A stretch of 64,000 nucleotides of DNA, taken from assembly GCA_014925825.1 (NCBI GenBank), contig JACGCK010000039.1, forward strand, positions 62,001 to 126,000, read 5' to 3'. Source of the DNA: Pholiota molesta (lineage: Eukaryota > Basidiomycota > Agaricomycetes > Agaricales > Strophariaceae). The notes beneath the pieces were generated by a model, which worked only from the letters and a program-made list of their open reading frames with translations, searched no databases and was not told the DNA's origin. Shown here piece by piece: positions 31,400-40,873 of the stretch. How positions within the stretch are numbered: the stretch's first letter is position 1; every line of letters begins with the position of its first letter. The position numbers and the translations under genes were made by a program.

Positions 31400-32820
31400 A
31401 GCATCGCGGAATTACGTTGCTGTTGTTGGTGCTCGTACGGTAGCCCCTGGTGGGTGTACTGTTGCACATGATGTGGATCATGTTGCTGGGCATATACCTC
31501 TTGTGGCTCTCCATAAGCTTGCGGCTCTCCATACGCATGCGGTTCTCCGTATGCCTGTGGTTCTCCGTATACATGTGGCCCGCCATACGCATGTGGTTTT
31601 GGTTCTCCATACGCCTGCGCCTGAGGTGGCGGCTGGCCAATGATGCTCCCTTCACAGCCGTCCAGCACGCATCACCCTCAGTGTCATGTGACACATACGA
31701 TGCCTGGCTCGGCGCGCGCATCGACCCTTGTCCTTGTCCCTGTCCTTGCCCTTGTCTAAACGCCGACGGCGCATACGTTGGACCCCCAGCAGAAAGTGTC
31801 GATGGCGGCACGGGAGACGGAGGATGCACTCGTTGCGGCTCACTCCGCACCTGCAGCGCACCGGCGACGCAGGGGCCAGCGTCGCTGGCTGAGGCGGCGG
31901 CGGCGATGTTGGCATAGCTGCCTGCGGCGGCAGCGCCCCTCGCCCACTCAGAGACGCGGCCCGCGACGTTGCTACACTCGTCCACCTATTGGGCGGCGTG
32001 CTCGTGATTTCGCCATTGGGATACCGGTATGTAGGCGAAGGCAGGGCGACAGGATAAGGTCGGAAATGGAGTAATATGAAGGTTGTGGGGAGACAGACAT
32101 GGTTTGTCGGGCGTCGAGAGGAGGGGGAGAGAGGTGGGTTGGACTTAGGGTGTTGGAAAGTGGCCGGACCTGCGCATACTGCACGCCAGGCTCGCGTGGA
32201 GGTAGTTCGATGTGTTCGTTCATGGGCGGGGTATCAAGGTATGCTTGTCGTAGCGGACTGAGCCCTTGAGGTCGCCCAATTCCCACATCTCCCGCACAAT
32301 GTATACTGTTGAGATATATTTGACGATGAAACGAGGTGCTGAAACATGAACATTCAGCATTGGAAGTCAAGGACAGGAGGAAAGACATGCATACTGAGGC
32401 AAATGATGGCGGACAAAAAGACCGCTGCCCAGAAATAGATAGTTCCAAAGAGCACGGAAACCTCGTCGATGAAGTCAGGACTTGGGAAGAACGAGTATAC
32501 CACAATCCAAAGCATCATGACAATCGTCGACCCATTAACGACAACATAAGTCATGACAGTCCAGCTGAAAAAAAGATATCAGAACCAGACCAACAACAGA
32601 CAACCAAGTCAACCATAAGTATTCGCCGAAATCATAGCAGCCACCGCAACCGTGGTTCCGAAATCCGCAAGTAAAGTCACGCCTTTGCCATTGAATGAGA
32701 TTGGAAGTCCAAGACTCCAGATGAGGTAAGGGAAGAAATAGATGACGGCAGATTGATAGAGACCATCCATCATATGCATCCAGAACTTGGTGCGGGTGTA
32801 TTCCAGACCGCGGATGCCGG
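31400..32820 (-). pseudogene. C-terminal fragment of a P4-type phospholipid flippase (Dnf-like)
   Basis: Reading the minus strand from 32818, GIRGLEYTRTKFWMHMMDGLYQSAV is followed by hydrophobic segments and GKGVTLLADFGTTVAVAA. After an intron with an AG acceptor comes WTVMTYVVVNGSTIVMMLWIV and YFWAAVFLSAIICL. Next is KYISTVYIVREMWELGDLKG, then a disordered tail (PNGEITSTPPNRWTS). This is the order at the end of fungal Dnf-type P4-ATPases. The catalytic domains, with the DKTGT phosphorylation site, are absent: sequence before GIRGLEY is unrelated. Frame changes break the tail (a stop after HTLIPRP, then three frames alternate). It cannot encode a working flippase. Confidence 0.65.
31505..31625 (-). 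repeat. 18-base minisatellite coding AYGEP-type repeats
   Basis: About seven imperfect 18-base units (TCTCCATACGCATGCGGT-like on the plus strand). In one minus frame they read as QAYGEPHAYGEP. This lies where the low-complexity tail of the flippase fragment would be. A hexamer run (CCTTGT-like) is at 31722-31756. Confidence 0.6.
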
Positions 32821-33399
32821 TAAAAGTGCAACGTACCGCATCTTGAGGTGAGAACTCCAGCAGCGTTGGAGGCATGCTGGAACTTATGATATGGGTGGCG
32901 TTCGATGATGTCGGTTCTTCGTGATTCGTGAATGTGGTGCTTGTTTCCGTGACCTGCCTACTGGGCGCTACTGAGAACTTTAATTGTGCGTGTGTCGAAG
33001 ATCTCATGGGAGACCGCGATATCGTTGGACCTCGGCTGCATGGACCTCGGCTGCATGGCTGGGTTCATGTAGGGACGGATGGCCGCTGTCAGGCGAAGGA
33101 GGTTAGAGAACTCAAAGATAACACAGATGTCGGCAACTCACTGGTATAGCAGTATTCTTTCATATATCTGTTGAAGGGAGGGTTTGCGATTCTAACAGTG
33201 TCCAAAGCGGGCATTGGGTGGGCGGCGCCCGATGTGCGGATCGATGGGTGGATACGCGCGGGCGGGGGCGCAGCGAGGAGCGGTTGCGCTTGCTGAGACC
33301 CCGTCGAGCAAAGGATGCAGTTGAGTCTTGTGAGCGCCCGAATAGGCGCCGGCGCATGCTCTTGCTGGGTGCGATATCACCCTAAGTGCGACGAGATGG
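32821..33399. other. junction between two gene fragments, no supported gene
   Basis: An open minus frame runs into the flippase fragment (MRSSTHAQLKFSVAPSRQ) but is not flippase-like. CATGGACCTCGGCTG is tandemly repeated near 33035-33055. GC-rich, Ala/Pro/Arg-coding sequence on the minus strand ends the Boi-like fragment. Confidence 0.35.
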
Positions 33400-34409
33400 T
33401 CAATATATGGTGTGAATTGGCAATAGGACAAACTTACGTCGCTCATATGCCCTTGGTCGTCGTCCGCGGTGTTGATAGTTCTAACAAGTAGTGGCTGTTG
33501 GCACGTCAGACTCATCTCGCAGAGGCATGCCCAGCTGGGTATCCACCATAGTGGTGGACGACCCTTCTTGGGTGTGAGTATCAGTCTGTCTCCGTGGTAA
33601 TCGATGCCTCTTGCATGTGCAACTTCGGCTTCGACCTCCTCGGTCTCGTCTTCTTCTAGAATGTAGGAGTGGGGTCGAGGCAGCCTATTAGCGCGGGTGT
33701 AGTCGCCTTCGTCTTCACTTATCATCGCTGAACTTGACTTCAATGGGCGGTGCGATAGATCTTTGCATACTTGACTTATCGTTCGTGTTGATCATCACCT
33801 CGAGTTTCTCCGCTTCTTCGACGGCTCGTCTGGCCTTGGCCGCAATTTTGGTCCTCGCAGACTTATGCCAGTCTTCGCCATACATGCCCTCAGCTGTGCC
33901 ATCCAAGTCACTGAGCATCCATGTCCGCGTGAGCTGCTCGATTGCCTTCTGAACATCGGTCATTGTAGCCTTCATGACCTCTCCGTCGGGCAGTGCGTCC
34001 AATTTCAGCGAAGCATTGTCGTCCTGGCTGCGGCCGAAGTCACTCTCGTACCCGCCTCCGTTGAGGACGTTCGAGGATTCAGACTCATTTCCCTCTTCCA
34101 AAGTGTGCAGCTCTGATGTCGCATTGTCGGCGGAGGGCAGATTGAATGTCTCGACAGCTTCTGCGGTAGGGGGCGCTAGTGCGGTGTAGCTTACTGGAAA
34201 CAACCCTACTTTCCCAGCTAGACTACGTCCCTGCCATTCTACGTCAGTAAAAGCATATATAGATTGGTTATGGGCATACCTGCCACCAGCCATCACCACA
34301 GAGGTCGTCCTTCTCCACCACCCTAATCCGCTCCCCAGCGTGGAAGCTCACCTCGTCCTCATGCTCCGGAAGGAAGTCGTGTAACGGATAGACGTATTCG
34401 AGCAGTTAC
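33400..34409 (-). pseudogene. SH3-domain end of a Boi-like polarity protein, frameshifted
   Basis: Minus strand: YPLHDFLPEHEDEVSFHAGE, then RIRVVEKDDLCGDGWWQ, a GTATGC...GGCAG intron of about 50 bases (near 34230-34280), then GRSLAGKVGLFPVSYT. This is a complete SH3 domain with the ALYDY-like, GDGWW and PxxY motifs. An acidic linker follows (MTDVQKAIEQLTRTWM). At 33716-33722 the frame breaks: VKFSDDK-stop, while the next frame continues EDEGDYTRANRLPRPHSYI with the spacing expected if one extra A were present. The homologous sequence decays after HARGIDYHG. The SAM and PH domains of Boi-type proteins are missing. A pseudogene fragment, unless the extra base is a sequencing error. Confidence 0.6.
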
Positions 34410-34929
34410 GACACCATCTATCAGACACGAAAAGAAATTCTGGCGCGCACTCTGCCACAGGGCGTCGGTCGAAGTTGGAAGTAAAAGACAAGGAGCAGCT
34501 GATTCAGACGCCTGAGAATTTTTGCATCGTGGAATTTGGTCGGTCGGCAGAAATAGTGCAGCCAGCAACTTCAAATTCTCGTTCGTGAACTGGGGGTTGT
34601 CCTGGGTCGTCAGTCTCTAGATTTGAAGGAAAATAAAATAAACCTCTGGCCTTCGGGCCGCCCGACAGATTGATCTATGCAATGTTGATCAACAGTGCCG
34701 AACTTGGCGGGCAATATTATTATGGACGTACCCCACGCTCTCCTATCTCTGACATATCGCCAGCTTTGAAGATTTCGAAAAAAAAAAAAAAAGCCCTTTA
34801 CGAAAGTCAGCCCGTTCGTCGTCCGGGAGCGGGGGCGGTTCATGCGTCCAGGCGAGAGCACGCAGGTGAGCGCGTGAGTTATCGGTGGTCCGATCGCTAT
34901 CAATTCAATAACTCGAATAAGCAATCAAG

Positions 34930-35200
34930 TTGTCCGCGACGGCGCACAGTGCGATCGGTGCTTAACTTACCTGGGATTCTATACCGAAGCCCTCGGGATC
35001 AATGCCGCCCAGAAAGGACTGCTGAGACCGAGCAGGGCCTGGGAGTGCCACTGCACGAGCGCCCCAGGAACCCTTGCAGCCCACCTGCCTCGCCTACTGT
35101 AGTCGAAGCATATCCTTCTTCGCCTTCCTCGGATTCGCGGTTGTATAGAGCAGCCTGCCCTGCAAGAGTTCTGATCGCGGCGTTGACGGTTGTTCAACGA
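34930..35200 (-). pseudogene. short open fragment of an unidentified protein
   Basis: One minus frame reads AALYNRESEEGEEGYASTTV and then GEAGGLQGFLG. After a frame change it continues GGIDPEGFGIESQ, ending at a GTAAGT donor near 34970. The composition and donor suggest a captured exon like its neighbours. Family not recognised. Confidence 0.3.
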
Positions 35201-35427
35201 TGAGGGTGGAGGTGGTGGTTGACGTTGAAGAGGGTAATTCCACGCGTCACGCGTCCCGCGTCCCGCTTGACGTCGGTGCTCAGATCTCAGAGTCAGATCT
35301 CAGACTGTACATGCGCTGTGGACAAGTGTGGACTCCACAAGTTTGGAAACTGGAATCCTGAAGTTGATGCGAAAGGTCACTGGTCGCTATTAGTCACTAT
35401 GTACCATGCTCCCACATTTGATTTGGC

Positions 35428-35500
35428 ATGATCATGCGACTCTTCGAGCGAGTATTAAAATATTAAGCGGGCGACTTTTCGAGCGGGCGACTTTTAGCGC
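35428..35500. repeat. direct repeat, left copy (GCGGGCGACTTTTCGAGC)
   Basis: GATCATGCGACT followed by two copies of GCGGGCGACTTTT. A matching block lies at 36299-36362 in the same orientation, bracketing about 0.8 kb that contains a tRNA-like sequence. Confidence 0.55.
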
Positions 35501-35831
35501 AGGCCCTGCTACCAGCTGCTAGTAGCCTGCTACCTACCTACCGTAGTCGAATGATTACCACTGTAACTTATGTCTCCGCCCAATTTTGACCGCACCGTCG
35601 ATGTTCATTAGATGTTCATCTAAAGTAATCAATATTATACTTCACTTGCGCGAATGTCCGCGCGCGCTAATTGGGGAAAGCAGAAAACCATATTACTTCC
35701 TCTTGGACCACGGAAGTACTACACATAGGTTATCCACCATGCATAGCATGCAAAAAAAAGAATGATTTTTCACAACCTTGCTGCCTTCTGAAGACTGACA
35801 GTCACGACTCACCAGTGGGGAAATCGATAAT

Positions 35832-35940
35832 AAAAACGCTACCAGTGGGATTCGAACCCAAAACGCAAGCGGGCTTAGAGTCTTACACGCAGCGTACAAG
35901 AGAAACCACCCACACATTTCCACTACGCCATCCCTAAATA
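35832..35940 (-). ncRNA. tRNA-like (SINE-head or tRNA pseudogene)
   Basis: Minus strand: A-box TGGCGTAGTGG (35920-35930), perfect B-box GGGTTCGAATCCC (35847-35859) and TTTTT at 35832-35836. The distance between boxes is about 60 bases. The seven bases before the A-box do not pair with the 3' end, so no proper acceptor stem forms. A tRNA-derived element is more likely than a working tRNA. Confidence 0.5.
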
Positions 35941-37298
35941 TATCAACAATTAGAAATAGACATTCAACAAGCCTGTGCGGACTCAACCAATGAGTCGCAT
36001 TCCAAGGTTGTTCCAAGGAGTCCAAGCAATAACCAAGCAATAACCAGATTTAATCTTTTAAATGATAGTAACATAGACGCCAATTTATTACTTAAAAGTG
36101 TTAAAATCATTGACATTGGTACAATATTGATCAAGAATGATATCGAAACGCCGATGAGGTTGTAGGGAGACGGAGGACGCATTATTCGCGTCGCCTTCCA
36201 TCGTCTGGGGGCAGACGAAAGGGAAAACGAAATGCAGAAAGCACCCGACAGAGACCAATTGGCGGTTTGTGGACGATTCCACGGGCTGGGTGGGCGGAGA
36301 TCATGCGACTTTTTGAGTGGGCGTTGAGCGGGCGACTTTTCGAGCGGGCGACTTTTCGAGGAATACCTCTGAAAATCTAAAATTTAAAGGTAACGGGCCT
36401 ACGTAATCTCGCCGCTAAATAACGCGATGGACGTTCAAAACTTCGGAGGCGTATTTGAAACCACAGATTCAGAATTTGAAGTCTAAACTGTCCATTCGCC
36501 TCACCGGCGGGTGCGCACGTTTTTGCTGGAAATCATTGTTATTAATTACTAGTAATGTAAATTTCAGGTAAATTCATAATCGTAGAATGACTGAGTATAA
36601 TACTTAAATTATCCGAGGAATGGAATCTGCCAGGACCAAATGCTGACGTAGCGTCTCTGTCTAAATGACCTGCTTCAACACCATCAATTTCCCCATTCAA
36701 AAGCTGAGCGCAAGCGCTTGAAGTGCTTCTGGTCGATTTAACTATATAGAAAAACCAGCCATTAGTGATGAAAGGATCACAAATTGACCAGAATTACGAC
36801 ACCTTTTATGGCGGCGAGCAAAAGACAAGTGAGTGAGGGTGGGCGTCTAGCGGAAGTCAGCGAGTTGGCTTGACAACTCATATTTTGATGAGCGCCTAGT
36901 ACATCTCATTTTTACACACGTGTTCTGGAACAGTACATCCTACTCTTATGCATTGGTTTCCTCTTCGCACAAGCATATGACCAGGTCGTATCTTAAGCCT
37001 ATAATGTCCAGCATCGTTTAGGTCAGCGTCCACAATACACATGTCGATAACATTCTTTGTAACTTACCTTTGAGTCTTCCAGGGTGTGAACTCATTTAAG
37101 AAGTAACTGGCATGCAACGCATTGATTTTTTTCAATCATCTTCGAGCGTTATGGTGTTGAAGTCCGGAGTAAGTAACTAATGTATTGAATATTCAATATG
37201 GCGGGAACATGTGAGACTGCGAGAAAATCAAAAAGCTAGATAAGAAATGGTTCACGCGCTTTTTTTCAGGCTCATACTCTCATCCTAACTCAACAAAA
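35941..37298. other. no supported gene
   Basis: AT-rich intergenic DNA with the right copy of the direct repeat at 36299-36362. Short frames only. Confidence 0.4.
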
Positions 37299-37667
37299 AT
37301 GGTCCAAATCATCACTATCAAACACCAACCAATTCCTACAGCCGCTCAAATCGCGATATCTCAATTCTTGAACGTGGTGACGTTCCATGTATCGTATATA
37401 CCACTGTAAGCATTTCCTTTACATCTGAACCCTAGTTCATCATTCACAACACGTTGCTAGAACTCCTTACAATCAGCCTTCTAACTTGATAATACGCAGG
37501 CGATATATATTTCGGTGTTCGCGCCCAACGGCCAACTCATGCACTTCATTCCCCGTGCAATAGTAGCTGGGGCTAATTCTTATTTATTCATTGAATTTGA
37601 CTGTCGTTGTAGTGCCGAGCTCAAGGAGGAATGGGCAATTTTTGAACATTGGCGCAACACATTGTAA
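37299..37667 (+). CDS. possible small two-exon gene
   Basis: ATG at 37299 opens MVQIITIKHQPIPTAAQIAI, reaching a GTAAGC donor near 37408. An AG acceptor at 37498-37499 is followed by AIYISVFAPNGQLMHFIPRA and on to TAA at 37665. The two frames differ by one base at the junction as read, so the join either uses another site or is broken. No homology recognised. Could be chance. Confidence 0.2.
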
Positions 37668-38003
37668 TGCAAAACTCTAATGGAAAATACACTGAAATTC
37701 ATTCAAATTGACCGAACACTGAAAACTATTTAACAAACGTGCGCACGCGCGTAGATCAGCGGCGTGAGGAGTATGCGACGGCGGGGAGGCGATCGGTGCA
37801 CCAAAGAACGAGGTAGTTGCGGGGTGCAAGGGGCGTTAGAGGCGGTGCGGCGGTGCCTGTACCATTCAGGGATGCGCCCACAGACGGCGCGAACCGCATG
37901 CATGTTGGCTGTATCGCGGACGGCTAGCATGGAGAGAGAGAGGCGGGTGAGATACTGAATTTCGTCCTATTGATTCCGTGTCTCGCAGCTTCGACTGGTA
38001 CGG

Positions 38004-38770
38004 ATGAGGGCGGATGAGCACCTTGATGAGTGCCTGCTCGTTGTCCATGTCGCTTATCGTGACCTTGTCGATGTTGCCCGCGACGGGCGACTTGTACGAC
38101 AGCGGCGCGTTGCGGTAGGGGACAACCGCGGCCTGCCCGGTGAAGGTGTTGTCGGTGGCGTTGGTGGGGGATTGCTTGTTCACGTAGACGTTGCCTGGGT
38201 CGACGCGCTCGCCGACGCCCGCGAGGCCGTCGAGCTGGATGATGTCGTATTTCATGGCTACTTCGCCGTTCTCGTCCGGTCGAATCTGCGATATGGTTCC
38301 AAAAAATAAGGGTTTTAACAAGGATGTACTTGGATGATGAGCTGAAGGGGAACAACTCACGTTCCATCGGGGTATTTTCGAACAGACTTAACAATGACCG
38401 TGTCCTCGATCCAAGCTTGCCTATATCCAGATCAACATCAGGGCAGCGTACATAACACGAAGGGGATATTTCAATGTACCTTGTTCAAAATGAGCGCTTC
38501 CTCGATATCATATCCCGAATAATTCATAACCGCCACCGCTGCATTCTGTCCCGCATGGAGCTTGTCGTACTCGATCGACTCGATTGTCTTCGTATTGACC
38601 ATAGGCTGCTGTGGGTATACCGAGAGAGATATAAGGGTATCAACACGGTTGAATTGATTGTACGCGATAGCGCCAATAGCTTGCTTTCCCATAGCACACT
38701 GGTATGTGTTACGCGGCGACTGGTTGTGATGTGGGTATGGGATGAGCTTGGCCTGGTACCTTTTCCACAA
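38004..38770 (-). pseudogene. internal fragment of RNA polymerase III second-largest subunit (RPC2-like)
   Basis: Minus strand from about 38770: [67 protein letters not shown]. Then comes an intron (GTACAT...GATATAG) and ASLDRGHGHC interrupted by TAA at 38388-38390. After another intron: DENGEVAMKYDIIQ, GLAGVGERVDPGNVYVNKQ, PTNATDNTFTGQAAVVPY and SPVAGNIDKVTIS to VLIR near 38004. This order is the hybrid-binding and catalytic core of the Pol III beta-like subunit. Both ends stop abruptly and unrelated sequence follows. Introns are kept, so the copy came from DNA, not from mRNA. Confidence 0.7.
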
Positions 38771-39040
38771 ATCGTTCGCGTCCTAAATCGTGCCTCGTCT
38801 TTCCTTCGGGCTTGAACAATCGCTTCTCCACAACGCTCTGAGTAGAGATTTTGGCGTGATCGAAATCTAGCGCGAACAGCCAACATGCGATTCCATCGAA
38901 TCATCCCGTCCAGGAAGGCCATGGCCAGCGGGTGACCAATATGCAAGCTTCCAGTGACATTTGGGGGAGGCGTAGGGATGATAAAAGTCTCTCCGTCCTT
39001 GAGATCTTGGCCTTGAAGGCAAGAGGATGTAGTCATCGGA
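38765..39040 (-). pseudogene. fragment of valyl-tRNA synthetase (Rossmann start with HIGH motif)
   Basis: Minus strand: [20 protein letters not shown] followed by [19 protein letters not shown], which contains the class I synthetase HIGH motif in a valyl-type context. A frame shift follows, after which [17 protein letters not shown] and GRERFVEKV continue the match. At about 38765 the sequence passes directly into the RPC2 fragment. Only about 90 residues of a roughly 1000-residue enzyme are present. Confidence 0.65.
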
Positions 39041-39830
39041 TATGGGCTCGAGGAGTTGATGTTGACTGATTAACCGCGCATGGCCTGCGTTACCAAATGG
39101 CAGCACTGCGGACGGCGCGGACTCGAGCGACGAAATTATCGCCACCTGCAAACGGGGCCCATAGGGCATGCGATCGTATACAGGTCAGTATGCAAACACG
39201 ATATGGTGCGCGGGGAGATGAGCGGGGCTGCGTAAGACGGACGGGCAACAATTCGTCGTTGGCAGAGGATCTACAGCAGGGAACAAGATCTGAGCTTTTA
39301 GATCCCTCAGTCGCGGCATGCAGAGATAGGAACACACCCTAAGAGATAAGGTGGGGCTGGCAAGGAGTCTATGCGCCGATCAGTACAGGTATCAGAGATG
39401 ACTATTTGAAACTCAATACAATAAACCAAAGTAGAGCAGCCGCCGATATACACAGGCCTACTGGATCATTTAATTAGAAACTTCGAAACTAAACCGCGTT
39501 GAATTGGGTATCGACACGCACCTTTCGCCCTACGGCGTACTGCTTCTGGTGCCAGACTCCCGTTCAATGCTACAGTGGCTTTCCGAGGCATGGTAGGGAT
39601 GGCCAGGGACTACGGCAAGGTTTGTTGTTGCCTCTGATAGTGGTACGGACGGATGCGGTGCGCCGGACATGAGAGACGGTCGGTGAAGATGTGAGCGGGC
39701 AGCGCAAGGAGACGAGCGGCCGGCTAATTTGTCGTCGGTACCCGTATGAGCGGCCGGTGAGGGCGCCGAAGGCGGCAGGTGAGTGTGCCGTGAGCGGGAA
39801 TTCAATGGCGGATGATCCGAGGATGAGCGG
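39041..39830. other. no supported gene
   Basis: Overlapping short frames; the 151-codon minus frame at 39530-39985 runs into the satellite and has no domain. At 39820-39858 GATGAGCGGGC is repeated three times. Confidence 0.35.
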
Positions 39831-39849
39831 GCGATGAGCGGGCGATGAG

Positions 39850-40300
39850 CGGGCATTGTCTGTAGAGAGTCCCTACAGATTATCTGTAAATCAACATTTC
39901 GAGATCTCTGCAAAGTCGGTCTATAGATAATCTGTAGAGGGTCCCTGCAGATAAGTCTACAGATAAGATATGTTATCTTCTGCAAATGTTATCTCCAGAT
40001 AATCTGTGGGACCTCGTGATATGTTGGCCTACAGATTGTCTGCACGACTCTCTATAGAAGGTCCCCACAGATTAAATATGGAAGGTCTCTGCAGGACGTC
40101 CTGCAGATTTGATTTAGGCCAATCTGCAAATTGCTTTTACAGTAAATATTACGGTTCTTCTACAAATGGGGTTCACAGACAGTACCGCAGACAACATATA
40201 GAAATTTCTGCAAAAATGAGTCGCAGATAATATATAAATTTATTTCGCAGATATATCCATATATAACCTGTAGGTCAAACTATAGGACCAATATTTGGAG
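39850..40300. repeat. degenerate satellite built on CTGCAGATAATCTGTAGAGG
   Basis: About twelve or more imperfect units of 25-40 bases: CTACAGATTATCTGTA, AATCTGTAGAGGGTCCC, TGCAGATAAGTCTACAGATA, GAAGGTCCCCACAGATT and so on. The unit is itself nearly palindromic (CTGCAGAT / ATCTGCAG), so the array could form many small hairpins. Units weaken toward the right. Non-coding. Confidence 0.65.
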
Positions 40301-40873
40301 GGCCTCTAAATATTGGGACCCCCGACGTGTAAGTAGAATCAATAGATGGGTGTCTGGGCGTTTACATGCTGAAAAACAAAAATAGTATTTCGGTGAATGG
40401 GGAAGCATGTGCGCAGGGCCGTGTTGGGAGGGCGTGGACAAAAATATACCGGAATGGCTGTTGAATCTGCGAGATCTGGTACGCTGATATCTGCACCAGT
40501 AGTGATGGGATCGGTCTGGCCCGGGAGGGCTTACGGCGCAAGGGATTGGAAAAGGTTACGCGCCGTGAAAATATACAGGGAGTTGGCAGAGTTGGAAGCA
40601 AGACGCTGGGCAAGAGCTTGAAATCTTGAAAGCAAGGCGATGAGAGATGTGCCACCTGGCCGCAGATGGTTGTCAGCGATGGCGCAGAGAGGATTGTGTG
40701 CAGTGGGCGGCATTGTGCAAGAGCGGGGACAATAGAGTGAGGGGTTGTTGAAGTGGCTTAGCGATCGGAGCTTGAAAAGGAAGCGAGCCAGGTTGATGTG
40801 GTGAATCTGAGCTGAGGGCAAGCTGTGCTGCCTCCTCTCCTTCTCCCCACCCCCTCCCGTCCCCGCGCCAACG
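40301..40873. promoter_or_regulatory. upstream region of CDC24 with pyrimidine-rich leader
   Basis: No gene. The last 45 bases before the CDC24 start (about 40828-40873) are strongly C/T-rich, a common feature of promoters and leaders of well-expressed fungal genes. No specific factor site is claimed. Confidence 0.35.

Noticed and set aside
31400..39060. Retroposed (mRNA-derived) gene copies
   Set aside because: Introns with GT and AG ends are retained in the RPC2, Boi-like and flippase fragments, so capture was from DNA. The A-run near 34770 is isolated and not attached to a fragment end in the right orientation.
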